Positions 6,611-14,388 of a DNA stretch of 39,777 bases are shown here, piece after piece. Positions within the stretch are counted from its first letter, which is position 1. Each line of letters begins with the position of its first letter. Both the position numbers and the translations under genes were made by a program. The notes below the pieces were generated by a model. That model had not been told where the DNA came from and searched no databases. It saw only the letters and a program-made list of their open reading frames with translations. Origin of the DNA: Candidatus Parcubacteria bacterium (GTDB lineage Bacteria; Patescibacteriota; Minisyncoccia; Phycocordibacterales; JAACPR01); NCBI GenBank assembly GCA_009995365.1, contig JAACPR010000006.1, positions 1 through 39,777 on the forward strand, given 5' to 3'.

Positions 6611-6973
6611 GATTAAATTAAAAGTTTCTTTATCTAGAATAGCTTCTCTTTTATAAAATCTTTTTGTGTCTATTAATTTAATTTGAGATATTATTACTTT
6701 CGCATTTTTACCTCCTATTTTACCTATTGATATATAATATTTATTATTCTTATTAGAAGTAGTTAAAGGAGCAACTATAGAAATATCTTTATTGAACCTC
6801 TTGATAACTAATACTGGTCTATCAAATTCCTTACCTGTTCCATCTTGTTCAAAACCAATATTAATCCCCAACTTACACCACCAAATTTCTCTTGCTTTAT
6901 AATACCGCCTATTGTTATAAGCATTAACATTCTTCTTAACCTTATTCCACTCATCAAAGTCTTTAAGCACCAC
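6581..6973 (-). CDS. PemK/MazF-family toxin-like endoribonuclease, copy 4
   Basis: 130 aa with DFDEWNKVKKNV, REIWWCKLGINIGFEQDG, FDRPVLVIKRF, IVAPLTTSN and VIISQIKLIDTKRF. The codon that is ATG or TTG in the other copies is CTG here, so translation must begin at a following GTG (6973 or 6970); GTG at 6970 has TTAGGG about 7 nt upstream. It is the last unit of the array. Its upstream block keeps the heptamers and minus-strand -10 but has lost the TTGACA of the opposite RNA promoter. No protein antitoxin is visible. Confidence 0.8.
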   Translation of the reverse strand: MVLKDFDEWNKVKKNVNAYNNRRYYKAREIWWCKLGINIGFEQDGTGKEFDRPVLVIKRFNKDISIVAPLTTSNKNNKYYISIGKIGGKNAKVIISQIKLIDTKRFYKREAILDKETFNLIKKTIRNMFW

Positions 6974-7020
6974 CAGACCCTAACAAAACCCCCTAAAATC
7001 CTGATAAATAAAATCTAAAC
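6974..7020. promoter_or_regulatory. Array promoter block F (right end, one-sided remnant)
   Basis: CTAAAAT (6993), ATAAATA (7004) and CTAAACC (7015) keep the 11-bp spacing and the toxin-side leader, but no TTGACA or -10 follows on the plus strand. This marks the right border of the array. Confidence 0.6.
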
Positions 7021-7040
7021 CGAACAAAATATAAAACACA

Positions 7041-7070
7041 AAAACCCCGCCGTTTTACGAGCGGGATTTT
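7041..7070. terminator. Terminator, first of a tandem pair
   Basis: AAAACCCCGC (7041-7050) pairs with GCGGGATTTT (7061-7070) with one mismatch. It probably backs up the terminator at 7081 for the surface protein gene and shields the array from it. Confidence 0.7.
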
Positions 7071-7080
7071 TGAGGTAAAC

Positions 7081-7108
7081 AAAAAACCACTCTTGCGAGT
7101 GGTTTTTT
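7081..7108. terminator. Terminator of the surface protein gene
   Basis: AAAAAACCACTC (7081-7092), TTGC loop, GAGTGGTTTTTT (7097-7108): a perfect 12-bp stem, bidirectional. Confidence 0.9.
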
Positions 7109-7190
7109 GCTGAACTTTTAAGTTGTTCTAAACTTTTCGATTTTTGCTATCGAGAAACTCTCAATTACTTTCAGAAATTTTTAACTAAAA

Positions 7191-9173
7191 CTAGTTAAGA
7201 ATTTGTTCTGAAGGTGATTGGTAATCTGATGTAGGAACTGCATCTTGTGAGTCATCTCCAGCAGCTTTTGTATCATTGAAGTTAACTTGTCCAAGTTGTC
7301 CTCTAAAGTTTCCTGTAGAAGCAGCATCGTGGTAAAGAGTTAATTTCAAATCAACTTCTTGTCCTGGGTTTAATCTCACGTAGTTTCCATCGATTGTACC
7401 ACCACTAACTCTTTCTAGAGTTGCTGTAGTTGTACCTGTTGAAACAACAACATCGTTATTGTTCACATCTTCAATGTAACCGTATGCACCTGCAGCGCTA
7501 ACTGCTGTATTTGTAGTTGTAGCTGTAAGAGCAATGTAAGCTGTTTCATCGAATGCTTTAACTGTGAAGTTAATTTCGAACTTACCTTGGTCATCAGTAC
7601 TTGTTGTATCTAGGTTAAAGATTCTAGCTGAAGAATCATTATCCCCTTCTGACAACATGATTCCTGTTGCAGCGAAACTAATGTCATCAGCTTGTGCTGA
7701 ACCTTTTAGATCTGTAACAGTATCACCGTTTTCATCATCAGCATCAATGTCAGCTGAATCGATAAATACAACTGAGAATGAATCACCATTTGTGAATCCT
7801 CCATCAATATCATTGATGTCAGCTTTCAATACAAATGAAACTCTATCTCCTTCTTCGATAACTACATCATCATCATCAAGATCGATGAATGTAAGTGTTC
7901 TTGTTGGGACTGAGCTTGAAGCGAAACTTCCACCATCAATTGTTACTCTACCAACTTCTTTTCCTTCCATAAATAATTCGAAGTCGTTAGCAATTTCAGT
8001 AACACCAGCACCTACTGATGTAATATCGATTTCCAATGAATCAAGTTCTAGATCAGAACCTTCAGCTTCTAATTCGAAGCTTAGGATTTCAACACCATTT
8101 GTGTCGCTTGTTTCTGAAATTTCAATTGTTCTTGCATTGTTAATTGATGAATCATCTTCACGAACTGTTAGTTCAACATCTCCTGAAGTTGAAAGATCTT
8201 CAAAAGTAAATGTTTCTGTGATTGTTCCATTTACTCCTGTACCTGTTGCGTCAGTTAGGATTGCTCCTGTTGCATCTTCATATCTGATTTGACCAATAGC
8301 AACTTCCCAATTTTCATCAAGATCGTTACTATCAATATTTCTGATTGCTGAAACAGCAACATAGAATCTTTCTTCTTCATCTTCATCAATAATAGCATTT
8401 GAAACTGCAATGTTTCTTGAATACACATCATTGTTTTCTGAGAAATCATCTACGTCAACTGTACCAACAACTGTGTTTCCCATCATGATTTGTACTTCAT
8501 CAACATAACGATCTAGTCTGTCTGAACCTGAACCATCGTGTTCAAATTCAACACGTACTGAAGTAACTGCGATGTCTGATCCTGTAGCTTCAATTTCGAA
8601 ACCAAGAACTTTAACCTCGTTTGCTCCTTCTAGAACTTCATCTTCAACACCTGATGATCTTTCTGTTACATCAATACTTCCAGCTCCACCTTGTAGACCA
8701 GTACTTGGTGTAGTTGGTGTAGTTGGTGTAGTTGGTGTAGAAACTAGACCTGCGAATGCTGATCTAGTGATTGGACCAAAGTATCCTGATGCTGGTGAGA
8801 TTCCTTCAGCTGCTTGCATTGAAGCTAGAGCTGATTGTGTAAGAGAACCGAAGTACCCTTTTGAAACACCTGCTGGGATATTTAAGTATCCTAGGTCAAT
8901 AAGAACATCTTGTAGGGCTACTACATCTGCTCCTGTTGATCCGATTGTTAAGTCTCTAGTGAAGTTGTATCCTGCTGCAGTTGAACCTGAAGTAGAACCA
9001 GTTGTTCCTAGAGCTGCGCGAGCTGCATCTGCTTTTTCTGAAGAAATGATATCTAGAGAAATAAGCAATTCAACTAACTCGCTTGCTGTCAAAGCAGAAG
9101 CTGGAACTGCTACACCTACGAAAAGTGCAATAGCTACAACAACACCTGCTGTTTTTGCGATTAAATTTTGCAT
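7191..9173 (-). CDS. Secreted S-layer-like surface protein with peptidoglycan-binding domain
   Basis: 660 aa. A clear signal peptide (residues 1-28, ending VAVPASA) is followed by a short helical region and a PG_binding_1 domain (about 75-145: IGSTGADVVALQDVLIDLGY, YFGSLTQSALASMQ, YFGPITRSAF). A TPT-repeat linker (about 150-160) leads to about 500 residues of acidic, beta-rich sequence with several Ig-like units (GVEILSFELEAEGSDLELDS and relatives). Few lysines, no cysteines in the repeats, uniform codon choice, a tandem terminator and a promoter with a long leader all suggest a very abundant wall-bound protein. An S-layer role is inferred from this type of layout, not proven by a known S-layer motif. 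Confidence 0.75.
   Translation of the reverse strand: MQNLIAKTAGVVVAIALFVGVAVPASALTASELVELLISLDIISSEKADAARAALGTTGSTSGSTAAGYNFTRDLTIGSTGADVVALQDVLIDLGYLNIPAGVSKGYFGSLTQSALASMQAAEGISPASGYFGPITRSAFAGLVSTPTTPTTPTTPSTGLQGGAGSIDVTERSSGVEDEVLEGANEVKVLGFEIEATGSDIAVTSVRVEFEHDGSGSDRLDRYVDEVQIMMGNTVVGTVDVDDFSENNDVYSRNIAVSNAIIDEDEEERFYVAVSAIRNIDSNDLDENWEVAIGQIRYEDATGAILTDATGTGVNGTITETFTFEDLSTSGDVELTVREDDSSINNARTIEISETSDTNGVEILSFELEAEGSDLELDSLEIDITSVGAGVTEIANDFELFMEGKEVGRVTIDGGSFASSSVPTRTLTFIDLDDDDVVIEEGDRVSFVLKADINDIDGGFTNGDSFSVVFIDSADIDADDENGDTVTDLKGSAQADDISFAATGIMLSEGDNDSSARIFNLDTTSTDDQGKFEINFTVKAFDETAYIALTATTTNTAVSAAGAYGYIEDVNNNDVVVSTGTTTATLERVSGGTIDGNYVRLNPGQEVDLKLTLYHDAASTGNFRGQLGQVNFNDTKAAGDDSQDAVPTSDYQSPSEQILN
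8707..8740 (-). repeat. 9-nt tandem repeat encoding the Thr-Pro linker
   Basis: GGTGTAGTT occurs three times plus seven bases in a row inside the surface protein gene and encodes the TPT repeats between the wall-binding domain and the beta-rich part. The copy number could vary between strains. Confidence 0.85.
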
Positions 9174-9245
9174 AATTTTTTTTAATTTTTAAGTCTTAAG
9201 TTATGAGTCGATCCGTTAACTTTTAAATTTGTGGATCTCCTCGGA

Positions 9246-9473
9246 CTAATTTACTAATAAACGTTTACTAATAACACGACGGGTCCAATACCCCATCTCA
9301 GTTTCTATCATGACTGTCCTGCGGAATTTTACCGCGTATGGGCGCGGCAGACATTTCTGTCTGATTGCTTGTAATCTCCATCTCAAAAAAGTTTTCGACA
9401 AACTTGATTTGAGTTTTGGATTCTTTGTTGCTGTCTTTTTCTGTCTTGTCTGTCGTTCATTTTTGCTCTGCAT
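9246..9473 (-). CDS. Possible 75-aa basic protein in the surface protein leader
   Basis: A frame from ATG at 9473 gives a 75-aa, very Lys/Arg-rich protein (begins MQSKNERQTRQKK, ends WTRRVISKRLLVN). It has no clear ribosome site, and I do not recognise a family. It lies within the long leader between the promoter at 9673-9700 and the surface protein. A strong AGGAGA follows directly after its stop codon with no start codon at the right distance. It could be a real small nucleic-acid-binding protein, or untranslated leader that happens to be open. Confidence 0.25.
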   Translation of the reverse strand: MQSKNERQTRQKKTATKNPKLKSSLSKTFLRWRLQAIRQKCLPRPYAVKFRRTVMIETEMGYWTRRVISKRLLVN

Positions 9474-9672
9474 ATTTCTAAAAATGTTTTTTATTTTTTT
9501 CAAAACTTCAAAATAAATTTCAAAATACAACAAGCAAAAAATCGGGATTGATCATCCTTTCTGTAAAAATAGTTTACAACGTTTACGATGCATAACCGTA
9601 TTTAATTGTAAATGTTCACTTCGTTCTGAGTTCACCAATATAAGCGATCTATCATTCGATCCGTATGTCTAT

Positions 9673-9700
9673 ATTATAAGCCCATTTACATTGCTGTAAA
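9673..9700 (-). promoter_or_regulatory. Promoter upstream of the surface protein leader
   Basis: On the minus strand TTTACA (9695-9700), 16 bp, TATAAT (9673-9678). Transcription would start near 9666, leaving a leader of about 490 nt before the surface protein start at 9173. No other promoter-like pair as good as this lies between. Confidence 0.65.
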
Positions 9701-9928
9701 GTAATGATGTGGATAACTTTATTTTTAAGCATTTTTTCAGCAAAAATAAATAAAATTATTCATTCTAATCCAATCACTACCCTATCGATGGACATTGAAA
9801 TATTAACAGAAAATCCTTAATATCTCAATACCTACCAATAGTTTTCTGTGACACGGCGACTTTTATTTTCTATTTCGGATTGGCAGTTTGCGGACCGGCA
9901 TTCTGATTGGCATTTTGATATTTAAATT
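9701..9928. other. Intergenic region with one DnaA-box-like site
   Basis: TTATCCACA (minus, 9708-9716) matches the DnaA box consensus and sits directly upstream of the -35 at 9695. An AT-rich stretch follows to about 9770. Near 9880-9925 there are imperfect repeats of GCCAATC. A single box is not enough to call an origin. I see no gene here. Confidence 0.4.
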
Positions 9929-10765
9929 TTATTGTCCTTTAATCATGTATCTGCTCCATCGTCTCTCGCCCTCTTTCTCAAGGACACCTTCCTCGACCAT
10001 CGAAACTAATTCCCTCTGAAGTGTCTTTTCACTAGTGTCTTTTATAATAGCAGAAATGTCTTTTACAGAAACATCTTTCTTTTGTTTTATGATATTAATA
10101 ATCTCTTCCCTTCTCTTGTTTCTCTCGTGAATTTTGTTTGTAGTTTTGTTTGTAGTTTTGTTTTCAGTAAGTGTCTTTTTTGGTGTCTTTTTAATTACTG
10201 ATGAATATGCGGAATTTTGTTCATCCTCCTCAAAGACATTTCTATCAGACATTGATTGATGTCCTTTTTGTTTTTGTTGTCCTTTATAAAAGACGTTGTC
10301 TTTTATAATTTCTCCAGCAGGTTCTGCGAAGAAATCGTCTTTAATAATTCTTGTCCTTGATTCATTTTCTTTCATATCAAATTCATCAACAAAGTTTGCT
10401 ATTTTATTTAACTCTTCGTTAACGATTCTATAATTCATTTCTGATATAAAACCAGATCTAAACGCCACATTATACAGTGAGATTAATTGAAATAGTTTTT
10501 GACTAATATCTCGTAGGACCGATTCCCTAGAAGACATGGTTGCATTACTCAAGGACATAACATTGTCCAATAGGTTTAATGTTGTTTTTCTCAGTTGCCA
10601 TTTGATAGGTTCTTGGACACTCATCAAATTTGTTATGAGATAGATAGCGGTAGAAAGTCTTTCTGTCTTTTTGTATAAAAAGACAAAACTTTCGTCCTTG
10701 AAAATAGTTAGGTTTGTATTGCTACTTGTAGCCAAGTCTTTATTTGATTGTTTTCTAAAATCCAT
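9929..10765 (-). CDS. Winged-helix protein with helical N-terminal domain
   Basis: 278 aa. Residues 1-110 are mostly helical and resemble a helical bundle (KTERLSTAIYLITNLMS, LRKTTLNLLDNVMSLSNA). Residues 120-205 are polar and probably flexible, with TTNKTTNK. The C-terminal 70 residues form a winged helix (RREEIINIIKQKK, SVKDISAIIKDTSEKTLQRE, then a wing ending RRWSRYMIKG). The architecture looks like a Parcubacteria-typical transcription factor. Its coding strand holds an unusual number of AAAAGACA words, also found upstream, which may be binding sites for its own product. The promoter is TTGACA-16-TATTAT at 10853-10880. Confidence 0.6.
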   Translation of the reverse strand: MDFRKQSNKDLATSSNTNLTIFKDESFVFLYKKTERLSTAIYLITNLMSVQEPIKWQLRKTTLNLLDNVMSLSNATMSSRESVLRDISQKLFQLISLYNVAFRSGFISEMNYRIVNEELNKIANFVDEFDMKENESRTRIIKDDFFAEPAGEIIKDNVFYKGQQKQKGHQSMSDRNVFEEDEQNSAYSSVIKKTPKKTLTENKTTNKTTNKIHERNKRREEIINIIKQKKDVSVKDISAIIKDTSEKTLQRELVSMVEEGVLEKEGERRWSRYMIKGQ

Positions 10766-10798
10766 AATGTCTTTTAGATATGTCTTTTACTTAAAAAC

Positions 10799-10828
10799 AA
10801 AAGTGTCCTTTTGGTTTAGGACACTTTT
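10799..10828. promoter_or_regulatory. 11-bp inverted repeat in the regulator's leader
   Basis: AAAAGTGTCCT (10799-10809) and AGGACACTTTT (10818-10828) lie between the promoter and the start codon of the winged-helix gene. On the minus strand T-rich sequence follows, so it could act as an attenuator or as an operator. Confidence 0.55.
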
Positions 10829-10852
10829 ATGTAAAAGACACTCTTATTAGAC

Positions 10853-10880
10853 ATAATACTGATATTGTCTTTAATGTCAA
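10853..10880 (-). promoter_or_regulatory. Promoter of the winged-helix gene
   Basis: TTGACA (10875-10880), 16 bp, TATTAT (10853-10858) on the minus strand, with A-tracts upstream. The expected leader is about 80 nt and carries the inverted repeat at 10799-10828. Confidence 0.75.
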
Positions 10881-10963
10881 GGTTTTTAGTCTTTTATTAA
10901 CGTCTCAGTCTTATCACGCTTTAATTCATGATCAAATCTTGATTTCCGAGATAGTCGAGATAG

Positions 10964-11033
10964 TTAAAATAAAACTAAAATTTATTATTGACTTTAAAAT
11001 ACTATTGTATATACTTTGGTATATGTATACAAT
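10964..11033 (+). promoter_or_regulatory. Promoter and operator of the RelB/RelE-like pair
   Basis: TTAAAAT (10964) and CTAAAAT (10975) are 11 bp apart. Six bp later comes TTGACT (10988-10993), then 16 bp and TATACT (11010-11015). The ATG at 11023 is 7 nt after the -10, so the mRNA is probably leaderless. ATTGTATA (11004-11011) and TATACAAT (11026-11033) form an inverted repeat over the -10 and the start codon, a likely autorepression operator. Confidence 0.7.
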
Positions 11034-11298
11034 TTTAAATGTTAAAACAGATAAAAAACTAAAAGAAGAGGCTCGGAGAGTTGCTTCTGAAATAGGTGTT
11101 CCGCTAAGCACTGTTGTTAACTCTTTCCTAAAACAATTCGTAAGAGATCAAGAAGTTACTTTCTCTGCAAAAGAATATAAGATGACCCCTTATCTAGAAT
11201 CTTTGATTGAGGAAACTGAGCAAGACTACAAGAAAGGAAAACTTGAAGGTCCTTTTGACAATGCTGACGATTTCATTAAAAACCTAAACAAACAGTAA
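11023..11298 (+). CDS. RelB/DinJ-family antitoxin
   Basis: 91 aa from ATG 11023; a longer in-frame start at 10939 would overlap the promoter and is rejected. The N-terminal half is a ribbon-helix-helix: MYTILNVKTDKKLKEEA, then VASEIGVPLSTVVNSFLKQF, typical of RelB/DinJ. The C-terminal part, from about residue 50, should wrap the toxin. The stop codon overlaps the toxin start (TAATG), as usual in TA operons. It binds and blocks the toxin and represses its own promoter through the inverted repeat over the -10. Confidence 0.85.
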   Translation: MYTILNVKTDKKLKEEARRVASEIGVPLSTVVNSFLKQFVRDQEVTFSAKEYKMTPYLESLIEETEQDYKKGKLEGPFDNADDFIKNLNKQ

Positions 11299-11561
11299 TG
11301 CTAATTCTTTACAAAAAGAAATTTGAAAAAGAATACCAAAAATTAACAAAAGCAAACAAAGACAAGTTTAATTTAAAGATAAAACTACTACTCGTTGATT
11401 TACACGACAAAAGACTAAATACTCATAAACTTCACGGGAAATATAAAGACTGTTTTAGTATAAACATCACTGGTGACATCAGAGCAGTTTTTAGACTTAA
11501 GGAAAATAATAAAGTTATCATTTTTATAGATATAGGAACACACAGCAAATTATACAAATAA
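11298..11561 (+). CDS. RelE/YafQ-family toxin
   Basis: 87 aa. The RelE/YafQ-like fold is shown by KKKFEKEYQKLTKANKDKF, then LNTHKLHGKYKDCFSINITGDIRAVFRL, and a C-terminal IFIDIGTHSKLY. The family cleaves mRNA on the ribosome. A His-Lys-Leu segment and the Arg in DIRAVF match conserved positions. It is coupled to the antitoxin by a 1-nt overlap. No terminator is visible before the ftsK promoter 36 nt downstream. Confidence 0.85.
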   Translation: MLILYKKKFEKEYQKLTKANKDKFNLKIKLLLVDLHDKRLNTHKLHGKYKDCFSINITGDIRAVFRLKENNKVIIFIDIGTHSKLYK

Positions 11562-11597
11562 AATCTTGATAAAATCCCCACCCCTCAAATCACAATA

Positions 11598-11606
11598 TGC
11601 TATAAT
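11598..11606 (+). promoter_or_regulatory. Extended -10 promoter of ftsK
   Basis: TGC-TATAAT lies 9 nt before the ATG at 11616, with no good -35. Transcription would start within a few nt of the start codon, so the mRNA is probably leaderless. Confidence 0.65.
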
Positions 11607-11615
11607 TCTTTAAAT

Positions 11616-13856
11616 ATGGGACGAAAAAAGAAGAACAAAAAAGAAGATTCTGAAAGCTTTTTAAATGCTTTCAAAAAAGAAACTCTTGAGGGTATTACCG
11701 CAATATTTTTTATTATAATTTCATTATTTTTGGTGCTGTCGCCTTTTGGTAAGGCAGGGATAGTTGGGACTGCAGTTCATAATTTTTTAGAATTAATTTT
11801 TGGACCGATTGGTTATTATTTGTTGCCAATTATTTTATTGATACTCGGAGCTTCATTTATAAAATCTCTTAGCCACAATTTGGCGTGGCCGAAAATTATA
11901 GGAGCTTCGCTGATGCTAATGACCGGACTTGGACTGATAGATATCGTAATAAAAGAAGGAGGAATGATCGGACACTACATCAATGTTCCCCTACTCTCTC
12001 TTTTTGGCACATGGATGACAGTCATCGGACACATCGGAGTTTTAATTATTTCAATTTTAGTCATTTTTGATCTTTCACTAAAATTCTCACACATCCAAGA
12101 CTTCATGAGCAAATACTTTTCTCGTGACAAAAAAGAAAGCGACGAGGAGGTTGAGCCGGAAATCAAGCAACCTGAAGATGAGTCGACCGAAGAAGCAGAA
12201 GAGAGTGATGAGGAAGAAGACGAGGAAATCGAAGTGGTCAGAAAAGACAAAAAAGAAGAAGAACCGAAAAAAACAAATGGACTTATTTTCTTTTCTCGAA
12301 AAAATGAAAGCTTCAAAGAATACACAGCTCCCCCACTCTCACTACTATCAAAAGATTCCGGAAAGCCAGGAGTCGGCGATATCAAAGCAAACACAAATAT
12401 CATCAAGAGGACTTTGGCGAATTTTGGAATCCAAGTCGAAATGGATGAAGTTTCAGTCGGACCATCGGTTACTCGTTACGCCTTGAAACCTGCCCAAGGG
12501 GTCAAGCTTTCAAAAATCGTCTCTCTGCAAAATGATCTGGCTCTGGCGCTAGCTGCCCACCCTCTTCGTATCGAGGCACCTATTCCTGGAAAGTCTCTTG
12601 TCGGGATTGAAATTCCAAACTCAAGCAAAACAACGGTCGGACTTGCCTCTATTTTCAAAAATACTGAATTCCAAAAAAGCGATAAGCCCTTGTTGCTCGG
12701 ACTTGGACGAGGAATTTCTGGAGATTCACTCTTTACAAACCTTGCCAAGGCTCCTCACATGCTGATTGCTGGTGCAACTGGTGCCGGAAAGTCTGTAACG
12801 ATTCACGCTATTATTACTTCTCTATTATATAGAAACTCCCCTGAGATGCTGAAGTTCATCATGATTGACCCAAAACGCGTTGAACTTACCATGTATAACA
12901 AAATCCCTCACTTATTAACGCCTGTTATTACTGATCCAAAGAAAACTATCCTTTCGCTAAAATGGGCCGGAAAAGAAATGAGTCGTCGTTATGACATTTT
13001 AGAAGAGCACGGTGTTCGCGATATCACCTCTTATCATGAAAATATTTTGGAGCCTGCCCTTAAAAAAGGTGGTGACCCTGAAGATATGCCCGAAAAAATG
13101 CCTTATATCGTCGTTATTATTGATGAGTTGGCTGATATTATGCAGACTTATCCTCGCGAATTAGAGTCTGGAATAGTTCGTTTGGCTCAAATGTCTCGTG
13201 CTGTTGGGATTCACTTGATTATTTCAACACAAAGACCTTCTGTTAATGTTATTACTGGTCTTATCAAAGCCAATATCCCATCTAGAATTGCCCTCCAAGT
13301 CGCCTCTCAGATTGACTCTAGGACAATTTTGGATATGCCGGGTGCTGAGAAACTGCTCGGCGCTGGAGATATGCTTTTCCTTTCTGGAGATATTTCACAA
13401 CCTCGCCGTATTCAATCAGCCTTTATTTCAGAGAATGAAGTGAAAAGTGTTGTAAGTTATCTGTATAAAAATTACGAATTCGATGGATTAAGCGATGCGA
13501 TTGATCTAGATGCAAAAGCCGAAGAATCAAATAGTGAGTCATTATTTAACGCAATAGAAGATGACGGCGAGGACGAAGACGATTTATACAGTGAAGCCAA
13601 AGCGGTCGTCATCCATGCAGGAAAAGCCTCTACTTCATACCTACAAAGAAAACTAAAAATTGGTTACTCTCGTGCGGCTAGAATTATGGATATTTTGGAA
13701 GAAAACGGTGTAATTGGACCAGCCGACGGATCAAAACCTCGTGAAATATTGACCGGAGGTGATGATGGTGATGGCGCTGATAGCGGCAACTCTTATGATG
13801 AAGCTTCTTCAGATTCAGACGAAGATAATTCAGAAGAAGAAAATGAGCAAATATAA
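11616..13856 (+). CDS. ftsK: DNA translocase FtsK/SpoIIIE
   Basis: 746 aa. The N-terminal membrane part has about four helices between residues 24 and 153. An acidic linker follows (about 172-218, rich in Glu/Asp/Lys). The motor domain has Walker A GATGAGKS (386-393), Walker B VIIDEL (500-505), and STQRPSVNVITG. The gamma winged helix lies at about 655-712 (AVVIHAGKASTSYLQRKLKIGYSRAARIM, in pieces), and the protein ends in an acidic tail. It pumps DNA through the closing septum and assists chromosome dimer resolution. The length is typical. The next gene starts inside its last codons, so the two are translationally coupled. Confidence 0.95.
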   Translation: MGRKKKNKKEDSESFLNAFKKETLEGITAIFFIIISLFLVLSPFGKAGIVGTAVHNFLELIFGPIGYYLLPIILLILGASFIKSLSHNLAWPKIIGASLMLMTGLGLIDIVIKEGGMIGHYINVPLLSLFGTWMTVIGHIGVLIISILVIFDLSLKFSHIQDFMSKYFSRDKKESDEEVEPEIKQPEDESTEEAEESDEEEDEEIEVVRKDKKEEEPKKTNGLIFFSRKNESFKEYTAPPLSLLSKDSGKPGVGDIKANTNIIKRTLANFGIQVEMDEVSVGPSVTRYALKPAQGVKLSKIVSLQNDLALALAAHPLRIEAPIPGKSLVGIEIPNSSKTTVGLASIFKNTEFQKSDKPLLLGLGRGISGDSLFTNLAKAPHMLIAGATGAGKSVTIHAIITSLLYRNSPEMLKFIMIDPKRVELTMYNKIPHLLTPVITDPKKTILSLKWAGKEMSRRYDILEEHGVRDITSYHENILEPALKKGGDPEDMPEKMPYIVVIIDELADIMQTYPRELESGIVRLAQMSRAVGIHLIISTQRPSVNVITGLIKANIPSRIALQVASQIDSRTILDMPGAEKLLGAGDMLFLSGDISQPRRIQSAFISENEVKSVVSYLYKNYEFDGLSDAIDLDAKAEESNSESLFNAIEDDGEDEDDLYSEAKAVVIHAGKASTSYLQRKLKIGYSRAARIMDILEENGVIGPADGSKPREILTGGDDGDGADSGNSYDEASSDSDEDNSEEENEQI

Positions 13857-14352
13857 CACTGCTAAAATAATAAAGAACGCTATTTACCTGTTTTTTGTTG
13901 TTGCAATAGTCGGTTATGCCCTATACAACTCTAGGATTTTTATTGCGGGGCCTCAGATTGAAATTTTCGCTCCGCAAAGTGGTGTGACGATTGAGGAAAG
14001 TCCTCTAGTTTTGATCGAGGGTGAAGCGCGAAATATCGCATTTATCGAGCTTAACAATAGGAAAATCAATACTAACGAAGAAAATCGATTTAGTGAGCCG
14101 GTTCTACTCTACCCTGGTTATAATATAATAACTATTTTAGCTAGAGATAAATTTGATAGGAGGATTGAAAAGCAGATTGAATTGGTTTACGAGGGTAAAA
14201 ATCCAGAGGAATTTTTGGACGAACTTTTGGATGAAAATGATCAAATAGAAAATGAGGGTGTCGAAGAAGGTGGTGAAAATATTTTAGAAAATGCCACAAC
14301 AAGCCTAGAAACAAGCGCTTCCTCCCCTTCTACTTCTTTAGACGAATTTTAA
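13843..14352 (+). CDS. Membrane-anchored Ig-like domain protein
   Basis: 169 aa from ATG 13843, overlapping the end of ftsK by 14 nt. One N-terminal membrane helix (about residues 12-32, IYLFFVVAIVGYALY) is followed by an Ig-like or glucodextranase-B-like domain (about 35-115: IEIFAPQSGVTIEESPLVLIEG, in pieces, and LLYPGYNIITILARDKFDR). The C-terminal tail is acidic, then Thr/Ser-rich. I infer an exported, membrane-tethered protein. Its function is unknown; coupling to ftsK suggests a role at the division site or envelope. Confidence 0.65.
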   Translation: MSKYNTAKIIKNAIYLFFVVAIVGYALYNSRIFIAGPQIEIFAPQSGVTIEESPLVLIEGEARNIAFIELNNRKINTNEENRFSEPVLLYPGYNIITILARDKFDRRIEKQIELVYEGKNPEEFLDELLDENDQIENEGVEEGGENILENATTSLETSASSPSTSLDEF

Positions 14353-14373
14353 AGAAATTTTAGTAATAGATGT

Positions 14374-14379
14374 TAAAAT
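14374..14379 (+). promoter_or_regulatory. -10 box of recA
   Basis: TAAAAT lies 9 nt before the recA start codon, and no ribosome site is present, so a leaderless transcript is likely. No SOS-type palindrome is seen. Confidence 0.4.
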
Positions 14380-14388
14380 ACAAGAACT

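Noticed and set aside
4173-7020. Integron cassette array with attC sites
   Set aside because: The array has repeated spacers and one-direction genes, and GTTAGGG occurs near starts, but there is no paired GTTRRRY/RYYYAAC core forming an attC fold, no integrase gene, and the conserved part is fully explained by promoters and the leader.
4173-7020. CRISPR-like repeats
   Set aside because: The repeated blocks are separated by genes of about 400 bp and diverge in sequence; there are no short identical repeats with unique spacers and no cas genes.
7564-9192. Long plus-strand frames opposite the surface protein gene
   Set aside because: They are antisense shadows of a strongly supported gene with signal peptide and known domain; low complexity on the opposite strand follows from its biased codons.
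9708-9716. Origin of replication
   Set aside because: A perfect DnaA box and an AT-rich stretch are present, but only one box is found and no dnaA, dnaN or similar gene is near. A second near-match at about 1096 lies in the rRNA promoter region.
9880-9928. C-terminal extension of the winged-helix protein in another frame (an Asn/Gln/Pro-rich tail)
   Set aside because: A frameshift would be required after the normal end of the winged helix. The repeats of GCCAATC make an open frame by chance likely, so it is left as intergenic.
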